From the NCBI GenBank assembly GCA_025965755.1, contig JAOPWI010000344.1, forward strand, positions 1-7,775: DNA of 7,775 nucleotides. The letters are read 5' to 3'. This DNA is from Frankiales bacterium. Its GTDB lineage: Bacteria; Actinomycetota; Actinomycetes; Mycobacteriales; SCTD01. Position 1 is the first letter of the stretch. Each line of letters starts with the position of its first letter. Below the pieces are notes generated by a model. It did not search any database and was not told where the DNA came from. It was given only the letters and a program-made list of their open reading frames with translations. Shown here piece after piece: positions 1 through 5,131 of this stretch. The translations under genes and the position numbers were made by a program.

Positions 1-2281
1 CGGCGCGCTCACGCCGCCCTCCTCGGCAGCCACGGCCGCCGGCCCGGCCGGGCCGCTGGCGGTCCCGGCGTACTCCTCCTTCGACACCCTGGACACGGGC
101 GCTCCCGTGCAGCTGCGCGCGCTGTCGACCCGCGCGGACCTGGTCACCGGCGGGCACGTGCTCCTGGAGGTCGTCGTGCCCAGGGGCACCGATGCCGGCA
201 CGGTGCGGGTGGCGGCGGGCAGCCGCGACGTGACCGGCGACTTCCGCCCCGCCGGCCCGGGGCTGCGCGGCCTGGTGAGCCGCCTGCCCGCCGGCCGCAC
301 CACGCTGAAGGCGACGGTCCCCGGCGCCGGCTCGGCCACGCTCGCCGTCACCAACGTCGGGCTGCAGGCGCCGGCCCTGTCGGGCCCGCTCATCCAGCCG
401 TGGACGTGCACCAACGGGGCGGCCGGCGCGGACTGCAGCAAGAACGCGACGATCACCTACGTCTACAAGTCGACCGACCCGACGAAGGCCGGTGTCCCCG
501 GCCGGGTGGCGAGCAGCCCGGTGGGGTCGCCGTTCCAGCCCTACGACCCGGCGCACCCGCCGTCCGACGTCGCCACGACCACGACGGACGAGGGCAGCAC
601 CGTGCCGTTCATCGTGCGCCTGGAGACCGGCTACAGCCTGCGGGACCAGTACAAGATCGCCGCGCTCTGGGACCCCAAGGCCGGCACGCCCCACCCGCTG
701 GGCAGGAACCCCGGCTTCGCCGACAAGCTGGTGCTCGCCCACGGCACGAGCTGCGACACCTCCTACGCGTCCGGTGAGGCGACCGACGTGCTCTACGAGG
801 AGGCGCTCGCCCAGGGCTTCGCCGTCGCGTCGCACGCTCTGGACAACGCCGGCCACAACTGCAACCTGGTGACCCAGGCCGAGTCGCTGATCCGCACCAA
901 GGAGATGGTGGTCGAGCGCTTCGGGCCGCTCCGCTACACGATCGGCAGCGGCTGCTCGGGCGGCTCGCTGGTGCAGCAGCAGCTCGCCAACGCCTACCCC
1001 GGCCTCTACCAGGGCATCACGCCGCAGTGCAGCTTCACCGACGCGTGGAGCTCGGCTCAGCAGTACGTCGACTACGTCGGGCTGCGGCGCTTTCTCGAGG
1101 GGCCGGGCGCCGTCCAGTCGCGCATCACGCCGGCGCAGTGGCCGTCGATCTTCGGCCACGCCAACCCGGCGAACCAGATCACCTTCACCGAGGCGATCCC
1201 GAACAGCGGTGATCCCAGCCGCGACTGCCCCGGCGTGGCGCCGGACCGGGTCTTCACGACCGCGTCGCAGAAGGGCGTGCGCTGCTCCTTCCAGGACTAC
1301 ATGAAGAACGTCTTCGGCCTGGACGCCAGGGGCAAGGCGCGCCGGCCGATGAGCAACGTCGGCGTGCAGTACGGGCTGTCCGGCCTGCTGAGCAGCCTGG
1401 GCGCCCACGCCGGCGACGCCACCCGACCGCCACTGACGGCCGACCAGTTCGTGGCGCTGAACGCCGGCGTCGGCGGCTTCGACATCGACTTCGAGCCGAC
1501 CGAGGCGCGCACCCAGGCCGACCCGGTCGCGCAGGATCGGGTCTACCGCAGCGGGGCCGTCAACACCGGCGCCCACCTGGACACGGTCGCGATCATCGAC
1601 CTGGGCGGTCCCGAGCCGGGCGCCTTCCACGACGTCTACCGCAAGTACGCGATGCGCGACCGCCTGGTGCGCGAGCACGGCACGGCGGCCAACCAGGTGT
1701 TCTGGGAGGGCCAGACGCCGCTGCTCGGCGACGTCCGCTTCGCCGAGAGCGCCATCACCGCCATGGACACCTGGCTGGCCGCGGTCGAGGCCGACCGCAG
1801 CCGCACGCCGCTGGCCAGGAAGATCCTCGCCGCCAAGGACCGGGCCGGCGTGACGGAGCGCTGCGTCGGCAGCGAGGGCGCGGACGTCCCGCTGCAGGTC
1901 TGCGACGCCAGCGTCGACCCCACCCTGTTCAGCTCGCCGCGCATCGAGGCCGGCGGCGGCGACACCGCGCCGGTCAACGGCGTCGGCCCCACGACGGTCG
2001 GCTTCACCGACGACCGCCTGGACTGCCAGACCATGCCGATCGAGACGTTCGTGTACGCCGGCCGCCGCTTCGCCGACGTGTTCACCGCCGAGCAGCAGGC
2101 CACGCTGAGGAAGACCTTCCCGACCGGGGTCTGCGACCACAGCAAGCCCGGCAACGGCTTCCAGCCGGCGCAGACCTGGCTGCGCTACCAGGACGGCACG
2201 GGCTCGGTCGTCTACGGCGGCGTGCCGATGGGTGCCGCGCCGACCTCGGCGTTCGCCCGCTCGCCGCGGCGCGCGGGCTGA
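1..2281 (+). CDS. DUF6351-like secreted alpha/beta hydrolase (5' partial)
   Basis: The reading frame (codons from base 2) is open to the left edge, so the start and any signal peptide lie outside the window; the first in-window GTG (107) is not a convincing start because the frame upstream reads as an Ala/Pro-rich stretch typical of sequence just after an export signal. About 760 residues are visible, ending in TGA at 2279-2281. The N-terminal part looks like a beta-sandwich-type segment (RADLVTGGHVLLEVVV, then LVSRLPAGRTTLKA). The core carries the nucleophile-elbow pattern GSGCSGGS, fitting GxSxG with the candidate serine codon at 956-958, preceded by HGTSCDTS (His codon 740-742). A later GAFHDVYRKYAMRDRL segment (His codon 1628-1630) may supply the acid/base part of a triad, which is inference. 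Twelve cysteines follow base 107, suggesting disulfides and an extracytoplasmic location. The overall pattern matches what I recall of DUF6351 proteins, and the elbow resembles tannase/feruloyl esterase GCS-GG motifs. Substrate unknown. It is convergent with the next gene and has no functional partner in view. Confidence 0.8.
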   Translation, partial: GALTPPSSAATAAGPAGPLAVPAYSSFDTLDTGAPVQLRALSTRADLVTGGHVLLEVVVPRGTDAGTVRVAAGSRDVTGDFRPAGPGLRGLVSRLPAGRTTLKATVPGAGSATLAVTNVGLQAPALSGPLIQPWTCTNGAAGADCSKNATITYVYKSTDPTKAGVPGRVASSPVGSPFQPYDPAHPPSDVATTTTDEGSTVPFIVRLETGYSLRDQYKIAALWDPKAGTPHPLGRNPGFADKLVLAHGTSCDTSYASGEATDVLYEEALAQGFAVASHALDNAGHNCNLVTQAESLIRTKEMVVERFGPLRYTIGSGCSGGSLVQQQLANAYPGLYQGITPQCSFTDAWSSAQQYVDYVGLRRFLEGPGAVQSRITPAQWPSIFGHANPANQITFTEAIPNSGDPSRDCPGVAPDRVFTTASQKGVRCSFQDYMKNVFGLDARGKARRPMSNVGVQYGLSGLLSSLGAHAGDATRPPLTADQFVALNAGVGGFDIDFEPTEARTQADPVAQDRVYRSGAVNTGAHLDTVAIIDLGGPEPGAFHDVYRKYAMRDRLVREHGTAANQVFWEGQTPLLGDVRFAESAITAMDTWLAAVEADRSRTPLARKILAAKDRAGVTERCVGSEGADVPLQVCDASVDPTLFSSPRIEAGGGDTAPVNGVGPTTVGFTDDRLDCQTMPIETFVYAGRRFADVFTAEQQATLRKTFPTGVCDHSKPGNGFQPAQTWLRYQDGTGSVVYGGVPMGAAPTSAFARSPRRAG

Positions 2282-2300
2282 CGGTGCCGCGCGTGAGCGA

Positions 2301-2333
2301 GCGCTGCGGTCAGGCCTGGCCCGGCCGCAGCGC
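2301..2333. terminator. Candidate bidirectional terminator hairpin between convergent genes
   Basis: A perfect 9-bp inverted repeat, GCGCTGCGG (2301-2309) and CCGCAGCGC (2325-2333), encloses a 15-nt loop that itself contains the palindrome CAGGCCTG. It begins 20 nt after the hydrolase stop and overlaps the stop codon of the convergent thioesterase. There is no T-run on either side, so it is only a candidate for an actinobacterial-type terminator. Because the right arm lies in the last codons of the thioesterase, chance pairing in GC-rich DNA is possible. Confidence 0.35.
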
Positions 2334-2924
2334 GATGAACAGCCCGGTCAGCTCCGCGGTGAGCGTGTCGCCGTGCCAGAGCTCACCGCGCACGAAGCGC
2401 TTGCGGCCTTCCTCGCGCTCGATCCGCCCGGTCAGCACGAGCTCCACACCGACCGGCGTGATCGCGCGGTAGTCGACGTGCAGGTACGCCGTGCGCGCCG
2501 GCGACCGGCCCTCGTTGGCCAGGAAGCCGAGCACCTCGTCGAACACGAGCGGCAGGGTTCCGCCGTGCACCGCGTCGTTGCGGCCCAGGTAGAAGTTGCC
2601 GAAGGTCACCCGGCCCCGGACGCTGTCGAGGTCGCGCTGGTCGATGAACACGGGCGGCACGAGCGCCTGACTGCGTCCCGGCACCTCCGGCCAGCGGCCG
2701 ACGACCCGTTCCTCCTCCTGCACCGCGTACGCCGCGAGCAGGTCCCGCGCGTCGCCCAGCAGGGCGCCGACCGTCGACCACACCGCAGGGTCGGTCGCGC
2801 CGGCGGTGGCCAGGGCCTCCTGCAGCTCGCGGAACACCCCGACCGCCGTCTCCACCGCCTCACCGAGCTCGGGGTCGTCGACGGGCGGCAGCGCCCACAG
2901 CGGGTGGGAGACGGCGTCGCTCAA
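2310..2924 (-). CDS. PaaI-like hotdog-fold thioesterase
   Basis: A predicted acyl-CoA-type thioesterase of the hotdog superfamily, 204 residues from a TTG start. The N-terminal ~90 residues are a helical extension (HPLWALPPVDDPELGEAV...), followed by the hotdog domain at about residues 92-200. The domain has the PaaI signature: GNFYLGRNDAVHGG at 109-122 (with N116 and H120-G-G), then D129-E130 in the following helix, AYLHVDYRAITPVG at 146-159 and the terminal strands GRKRFVRGELWHGD and AELTGLFIAL. By analogy with PaaI enzymes, the acid in the helix and the Asn/His-Gly-Gly segment form the active site; the substrate cannot be read from sequence. Start choice is uncertain. An in-frame GTG at 2969 would give 219 residues, but neither start has a good ribosome-binding site at normal spacing. 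A 10-codon leader ORF with a good site ends exactly over the TTG. The gene lies downstream of the four-CSD gene on the same strand, but a strong hairpin separates them, so it is probably transcribed independently. Confidence 0.8.
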   Translation of the reverse strand: MSDAVSHPLWALPPVDDPELGEAVETAVGVFRELQEALATAGATDPAVWSTVGALLGDARDLLAAYAVQEEERVVGRWPEVPGRSQALVPPVFIDQRDLDSVRGRVTFGNFYLGRNDAVHGGTLPLVFDEVLGFLANEGRSPARTAYLHVDYRAITPVGVELVLTGRIEREEGRKRFVRGELWHGDTLTAELTGLFIALRPGQA

Positions 2925-2953
2925 CGCGCCGCCCCGTACGTCTCGGCGATCAT
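2921..2953 (-). other. Ten-codon leader ORF overlapping the thioesterase start
   Basis: An ATG at 2953 opens a 10-codon ORF (MIAETYGAAR) whose TGA at 2923-2921 overlaps the proposed TTG start of the thioesterase as TTGA. GAGAGG at 2967-2962 sits 8 nt upstream of the ATG, a good ribosome-binding site, whereas the TTG has none. This could be a translationally coupled leader peptide, or the true N-terminus separated from the main frame by a sequencing error or frameshift. Whether it is expressed cannot be told from one sequence. Confidence 0.3.
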
Positions 2954-3012
2954 TGGCGAAGCCTCTCACTGGGCCCGGGAGCGGCGTCCTGCCGGTCAGC
3001 CGGCGAGCCGGG

Positions 3013-3046
3013 GCGGGCCCGCGGCCGACCGTCGCCGCGGGCCCGC
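3013..3046 (-). terminator. Strong GC hairpin, likely terminator of the four-CSD gene
   Basis: A perfect 13-bp inverted repeat, GCGGGCCCGCGGC (3013-3025) and GCCGCGGGCCCGC (3034-3046), surrounds an 8-nt loop. Read on the minus strand it begins 8 nt after the TAG stop at 3057-3055. There is no U-tract after the stem, as is common for high-GC actinobacterial terminators. It lies before the thioesterase start, so it should insulate that gene from the cold-shock gene. The stem is fully outside coding sequence, which makes chance codon-driven pairing unlikely. Confidence 0.65.
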
Positions 3047-3054
3047 GAGGCCGG

Positions 3055-3969
3055 CTAGACCCGCTCCACCCGGTCGGCCTGCGGGCCGCGGTCACTCTGG
3101 CGCACCGTGAAGCGGACCCGCTCGCCCTTCTCCAGCGGCTCGGCGCCGCCCAGAACCGACAGGTGCACGAACAGGTCGGCGCCACCGGCGTCCGGGGTGA
3201 TGAAGCCGAAGCCGCGGTCCGCGTCGTAGCGCGCGACGACGCCCTCGCCGGCCCGCGCGGGGACGTCGGCCGAGCGCGCGGCTACCGGCGCGTCGGCGGC
3301 GGCCGCCTCGTGCACCAGGGACAGGTCCCGGGCCTGCGGCCCCTTGTCGCCCTGGACCACCTCGTACGCCACGCGATCGCCCTCGGCGAGCCAGGTCAGC
3401 CCTTCCACCAGTGCGTTGACGTGGACGAAGACGTCGGCACCACCGCCGTCCGGGGTGATGAACCCGAAACCCTTGCCCTCGTCGTACCAGGACACGGTGC
3501 CGTCGGCGCCATCAGCGGCAGCCGGCGTACCGGCACCGGCGCCCAGCGGGACCACGTGCTCGGCCTGCGGCCCGCGCTCCCCCTCGCCGACCAGGAAGGC
3601 CACCCGCTGCCCCGCGGCGACCACGCCGCCCGTGACGATGGCGGAGCTGTGCACGAAGACCTCCGGGCCTCCCCCGTCCGGCGTGGCGAAGCCGTAGCCC
3701 TTGCCCGGCTCGTACCAGGCGACGGTGCCCAGCACACCCACGGCGGTGCCGGCGGCCACGTCACCGGTGACCCGGACGCGGCGCGCCTGCGGGCCGCGCT
3801 CGCCGTCCCCGACCTCGAACTCCACTGCCTGGCCCTCGCGGAGCAGCCTGGCTCCGCCGTCCCCGGCGATCTCGGAGGCATGCACGAACAGGTCCGCACT
3901 TCCGTCCTCGGGGGCCAGGAAGCCGAACCCCCGCTCGGGATCGAACCAGCGCACGGTTCCCTGCTGCAC
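3055..3969 (-). CDS. Four-domain tandem cold-shock protein
   Basis: A 304-residue protein consisting almost entirely of four cold-shock domains (CSDs), the OB-fold single-stranded nucleic-acid-binding module, at about residues 2-67, 79-141, 155-217 and 241-304. Each has an RNP1-like motif (RGFGFL 13-18, KGYGFA 90-95, KGFGFI 166-171, RGFGFI 252-257), an RNP2-like motif (DLFVH 26-30, EVFVH 103-107, DVFVH 179-183, DLFVH 265-269) and the terminal RGPQA/KGPQA signature. The first three open with the usual aromatic pair (WF, WY, WY at residues 8, 85 and 161), but domain 4 has Arg247 where Trp is expected, so its binding may differ. Linkers lengthen from about 11 to 13 to 23 residues, the last Ala-rich. 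Typical bacterial Csp proteins are single domains of about 67 residues, so this is four times normal length. It is probably cytoplasmic and acts as an RNA chaperone or ssDNA/RNA binder with extended, multivalent contact; that role is inferred. The GTG start has a GGAG site 5 nt upstream and places the CSD immediately at the N-terminus. Confidence 0.93.
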   Translation of the reverse strand: MQQGTVRWFDPERGFGFLAPEDGSADLFVHASEIAGDGGARLLREGQAVEFEVGDGERGPQARRVRVTGDVAAGTAVGVLGTVAWYEPGKGYGFATPDGGGPEVFVHSSAIVTGGVVAAGQRVAFLVGEGERGPQAEHVVPLGAGAGTPAAADGADGTVSWYDEGKGFGFITPDGGGADVFVHVNALVEGLTWLAEGDRVAYEVVQGDKGPQARDLSLVHEAAAADAPVAARSADVPARAGEGVVARYDADRGFGFITPDAGGADLFVHLSVLGGAEPLEKGERVRFTVRQSDRGPQADRVERV

Positions 3970-3974
3970 AGAAA

Positions 3975-3978
3975 CTCC
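3975..3978 (-). promoter_or_regulatory. Ribosome-binding site setting the GTG start of the four-CSD gene
   Basis: GGAG lies 5 nt before GTG at 3969. Immediately after that GTG the protein enters the canonical CSD opening (QQGTVRWF), so this non-ATG start is preferred over the nearby out-of-frame ATG at 3982. Confidence 0.7.
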
Positions 3979-4058
3979 ACATCGTCAGGCGGTTACTGCC
4001 TCCATTCTCGCTGACGGAGCCGCGGGCCAGGGCGGGTCGCGGCGCAGCAGGCCGCCGG

Positions 4059-4086
4059 GCCGCTGGCCGTTCCGGGCGTCAGCGGC
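4059..4086 (-). terminator. Weak hairpin after the rhodanese gene
   Basis: A 7-bp inverted repeat, GCCGCTG (4059-4065) and CAGCGGC (4080-4086), with a 14-nt loop lies 18 nt beyond the rhodanese stop on the minus strand. There is no T-run, and alternative pairings with neighbouring GCCGCC/GGCGGC are possible. It may end the MMPL-DUF2892-CsoR-rhodanese transcript. The rest of this 135-bp gap (3970-4104) must contain the promoter of the four-CSD gene, but I see no clear -35/-10 pair. Confidence 0.3.
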
Positions 4087-4104
4087 GGCCCCCGGCCCGA
4101 GGGC

Positions 4105-4560
4105 TCAGACCGCCTCGGTGGGCATGCCGAGAGTGATCCAGTCGTGCATGCCGCCGCGGTAGTAGGCGAGCCGCTCGAGCGGATAGCCGTCGTCGCTCAG
4201 GGTGCGCAGGGCGTCGGGCGTCTGGGGGCACTGCGGGCCGTTGCAGAACAGGATGCTGGTGCGGTCGGGGCTGAGGTCGTCCCGGCGCGCGAGCACCTGG
4301 TCGTGCGGGATGTTGACGGCGCCCGCGATCGTGACACCGCTGCGGGAGTCCGGGACCCGCGTGTCGACGAGCCGGGCGCCGCCCTGGACGAGCTCGGCCA
4401 CCTCGAGCTCGCCGACGGTCCTGATGCCCGGGACGGGGTGCAGCGGCTGGAGCGTGCCCCAGGTGGTGTCGACGGTGACGAGGTCGGGCTCACCGGTGGG
4501 CTGGGGAAGGTTCTGCGGGTCGGTGTCGCGCGCCCGGTCGGTGCGGTTCAGCTCGGGCAT
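4105..4560 (-). CDS. Single-domain rhodanese-like sulfurtransferase
   Basis: A 151-residue cytoplasmic rhodanese domain protein, expected to move sulfane sulfur between a donor and a thiol acceptor through a cysteine persulfide. The domain spans about residues 45-150. Visible landmarks are VDTR (65-68, CH2A-like), GAVNIPH (80-86), the active-site loop FCNGPQCPQT with candidate catalytic Cys106 and a second cysteine at 111, and YYRGGMHDW (133-141, CH2B-like). The first ~40 residues are a polar extension (RTDRARDTDPQNLPQP) of no recognised function. There is no signal peptide. The ATG start is supported by AGGAGG only 4 nt upstream. It is the last gene of the minus-strand operon, 27 nt after the CsoR-family repressor. 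Rhodaneses are regular partners of persulfide-sensing CstR-type repressors, which is the main clue to its role here. The Cys-X4-Cys loop could allow disulfide resolution of the persulfide, but that is inference. Confidence 0.9.
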   Translation of the reverse strand: MPELNRTDRARDTDPQNLPQPTGEPDLVTVDTTWGTLQPLHPVPGIRTVGELEVAELVQGGARLVDTRVPDSRSGVTIAGAVNIPHDQVLARRDDLSPDRTSILFCNGPQCPQTPDALRTLSDDGYPLERLAYYRGGMHDWITLGMPTEAV

Positions 4561-4564
4561 GGGT

Positions 4565-4570
4565 CCTCCT
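4565..4570 (-). promoter_or_regulatory. Ribosome-binding site of the rhodanese gene
   Basis: A full AGGAGG lies 4 nt before the ATG at 4560. It is the strongest Shine-Dalgarno in the operon, matching a gene that needs independent translation initiation after a 27-nt gap. Confidence 0.75.
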
Positions 4571-4587
4571 GGTGCACGGGGGCCGCG

Positions 4588-4851
4588 TCAGGCCAGGGAC
4601 AGGAACAGCTTCTCCATCTCGGCGACGTCCAGGTCGCCCTCGGGCCCGCCCTGGGCCAGGCACTGCTTGAGGCCGCTGGCCACGATGCTGAACCCGGCCT
4701 TGTCCAGCGCCCGGGACACGGCGGCCAGCTGGGTCACGATGTCCTTGCAGTCGCGCCCGGCTTCCAGCATGCGGATCACGCCGGCGATCTGCCCCTCGGC
4801 GCGGCGGAGCCTGTTCACGGCGGTCTTCACCGCATCGTCGTCGAGCTGCAC
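4588..4851 (-). CDS. CsoR/RcnR-family repressor, CstR-like (no His ligand)
   Basis: An 87-residue all-helical DNA-binding repressor of the CsoR/RcnR family (DUF156). The helix 1 signature is NRLRRAEGQIAGVIRMLE (13-30), followed by Cys35 in RDCKDIVTQL and Cys64 in ASGLKQCL. Copper-sensing CsoR proteins coordinate Cu(I) with Cys-His-Cys, the His four residues before the second Cys. Here that position is Gly60, and the residue before Cys35 is Asp rather than the Tyr seen in M. tuberculosis CsoR. A DC...C arrangement without the His resembles CstR, which senses persulfide or polysulfide by cross-linking the two cysteines. Together with the adjacent rhodanese this makes a reactive-sulfur sensor the best guess, though copper or another thiol reactant is not excluded. 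The GTG start is fixed by GAGGAGG 4 nt upstream and lies inside the preceding DUF2892 gene (25-nt overlap), suggesting translational coupling. Likely targets are the two TACCCC/GGGGTA palindromes at 7321-7357, which would give autoregulation. Confidence 0.88.
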   Translation of the reverse strand: MQLDDDAVKTAVNRLRRAEGQIAGVIRMLEAGRDCKDIVTQLAAVSRALDKAGFSIVASGLKQCLAQGGPEGDLDVAEMEKLFLSLA

Positions 4852-5090
4852 GTGTCCTCCTCGGCGGGGTCGGTCAGGGTAGTGCGGCGGAGCCGGCTGA
4901 TGACCACGGACGCGGGGCAGGCGCCGGTCGCGACGTAGAGCAGCTGGTTGATCCCGACGGCGGCGGTCAGCAGCAGCCACCAGGGGCTGAGACTGGCCGC
5001 GAGCGCGGCGCTGAGCAGCGTCACGGTGCCGGCGAGGGCGAACAGGATCCGGGCCGTCGGCCAGGAACCGGTGGTGGTGCAGGTGCTCAT
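4827..5090 (-). CDS. DUF2892-type small membrane protein
   Basis: An 87-residue protein with two hydrophobic segments at about residues 14-33 (ILFALAGTVTLLSAALAA) and 36-55 (PWWLLLTAAVGINQLLYVA), so probably a small helical-hairpin inner-membrane protein. The second helix is followed by GACPASVVISRLRR, the Cys-Pro motif characteristic of DUF2892/YgaP-type membrane domains, which occur fused or next to rhodaneses. Cysteines are at 4, 58 and 81. Its role may be to present a membrane-side thiol to the rhodanese or transporter; that is inference. The start is ambiguous because a 12-bp repeat provides in-frame starts at 5090, 5102, 5114 and 5126 (87, 91, 95 or 99 residues). 5090 is chosen because upstream starts only add MRTT/VRTT repeats. 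The 3' end overlaps the csoR-like gene by 25 nt in another frame. Confidence 0.85.
   Translation of the reverse strand: MSTCTTTGSWPTARILFALAGTVTLLSAALAASLSPWWLLLTAAVGINQLLYVATGACPASVVISRLRRTTLTDPAEEDTCSSTTMR
4856..4862 (-). promoter_or_regulatory. Ribosome-binding site of the csoR-like gene, inside the DUF2892 gene
   Basis: GAGGAGG lies 4 nt before the GTG at 4851. It decides the start of the repressor and excludes the longer upstream reading of that frame. It lies within the last codons of the DUF2892 gene, so a ribosome completing that gene passes over it. Confidence 0.75.
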
Positions 5091-5126
5091 GGTGGTCCTC
5101 ACGGTGGTCCTCATGGTGGTCCTCAC
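5088..5126 (-). repeat. Tandem 12-bp repeat carrying four start codons
   Basis: On the minus strand three perfect units of RTGAGGACCACC run in tandem (starts at 5126 GTG, 5114 ATG, 5102 GTG), followed by the ATG at 5090. Only the first base alternates (G, A, G). Each unit holds a start codon and a GAGGA sequence 5 nt ahead of the next start codon, so the array is a stack of overlapping ribosome-binding sites and in-frame starts for the DUF2892 protein. It begins 5 nt after the MMPL stop codon (5134-5132). Copy-number change would stay in frame. Confidence 0.85.
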
Positions 5127-5131
5127 GGCGG

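Noticed and set aside
2232..3110. Long plus-strand open frame of 292 codons opposite the thioesterase
   Set aside because: Arg/Pro/His-rich composition with no recognisable domain; the opposite strand encodes a clear hotdog thioesterase. A GC-bias shadow frame.
2925..3185. N-terminal extension of the thioesterase frame up to 3185
   Set aside because: It would overlap the four-CSD gene and its terminator hairpin, and the added residues are Arg/Ala/Pro-rich with no family resemblance.
3195..3480. Repeated DNA words such as GGGGTGATGAA in the CSD gene as a possible DNA repeat element
   Set aside because: They encode the conserved FGFITPD segment in two CSDs; the similarity is explained by protein homology.
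2806..4014. 402-codon plus-strand open frame opposite the four-CSD gene
   Set aside because: Repeating low-complexity text mirrors the four CSD repeats on the other strand; no start signal or domain of its own.
3979..4020. Short inverted repeats (CGTCA/TGACG, AGGC/GCCT) upstream of the four-CSD gene as an operator or RNA thermometer
   Set aside because: Arms of only 4-5 bp are expected by chance, and no convincing promoter elements anchor them.
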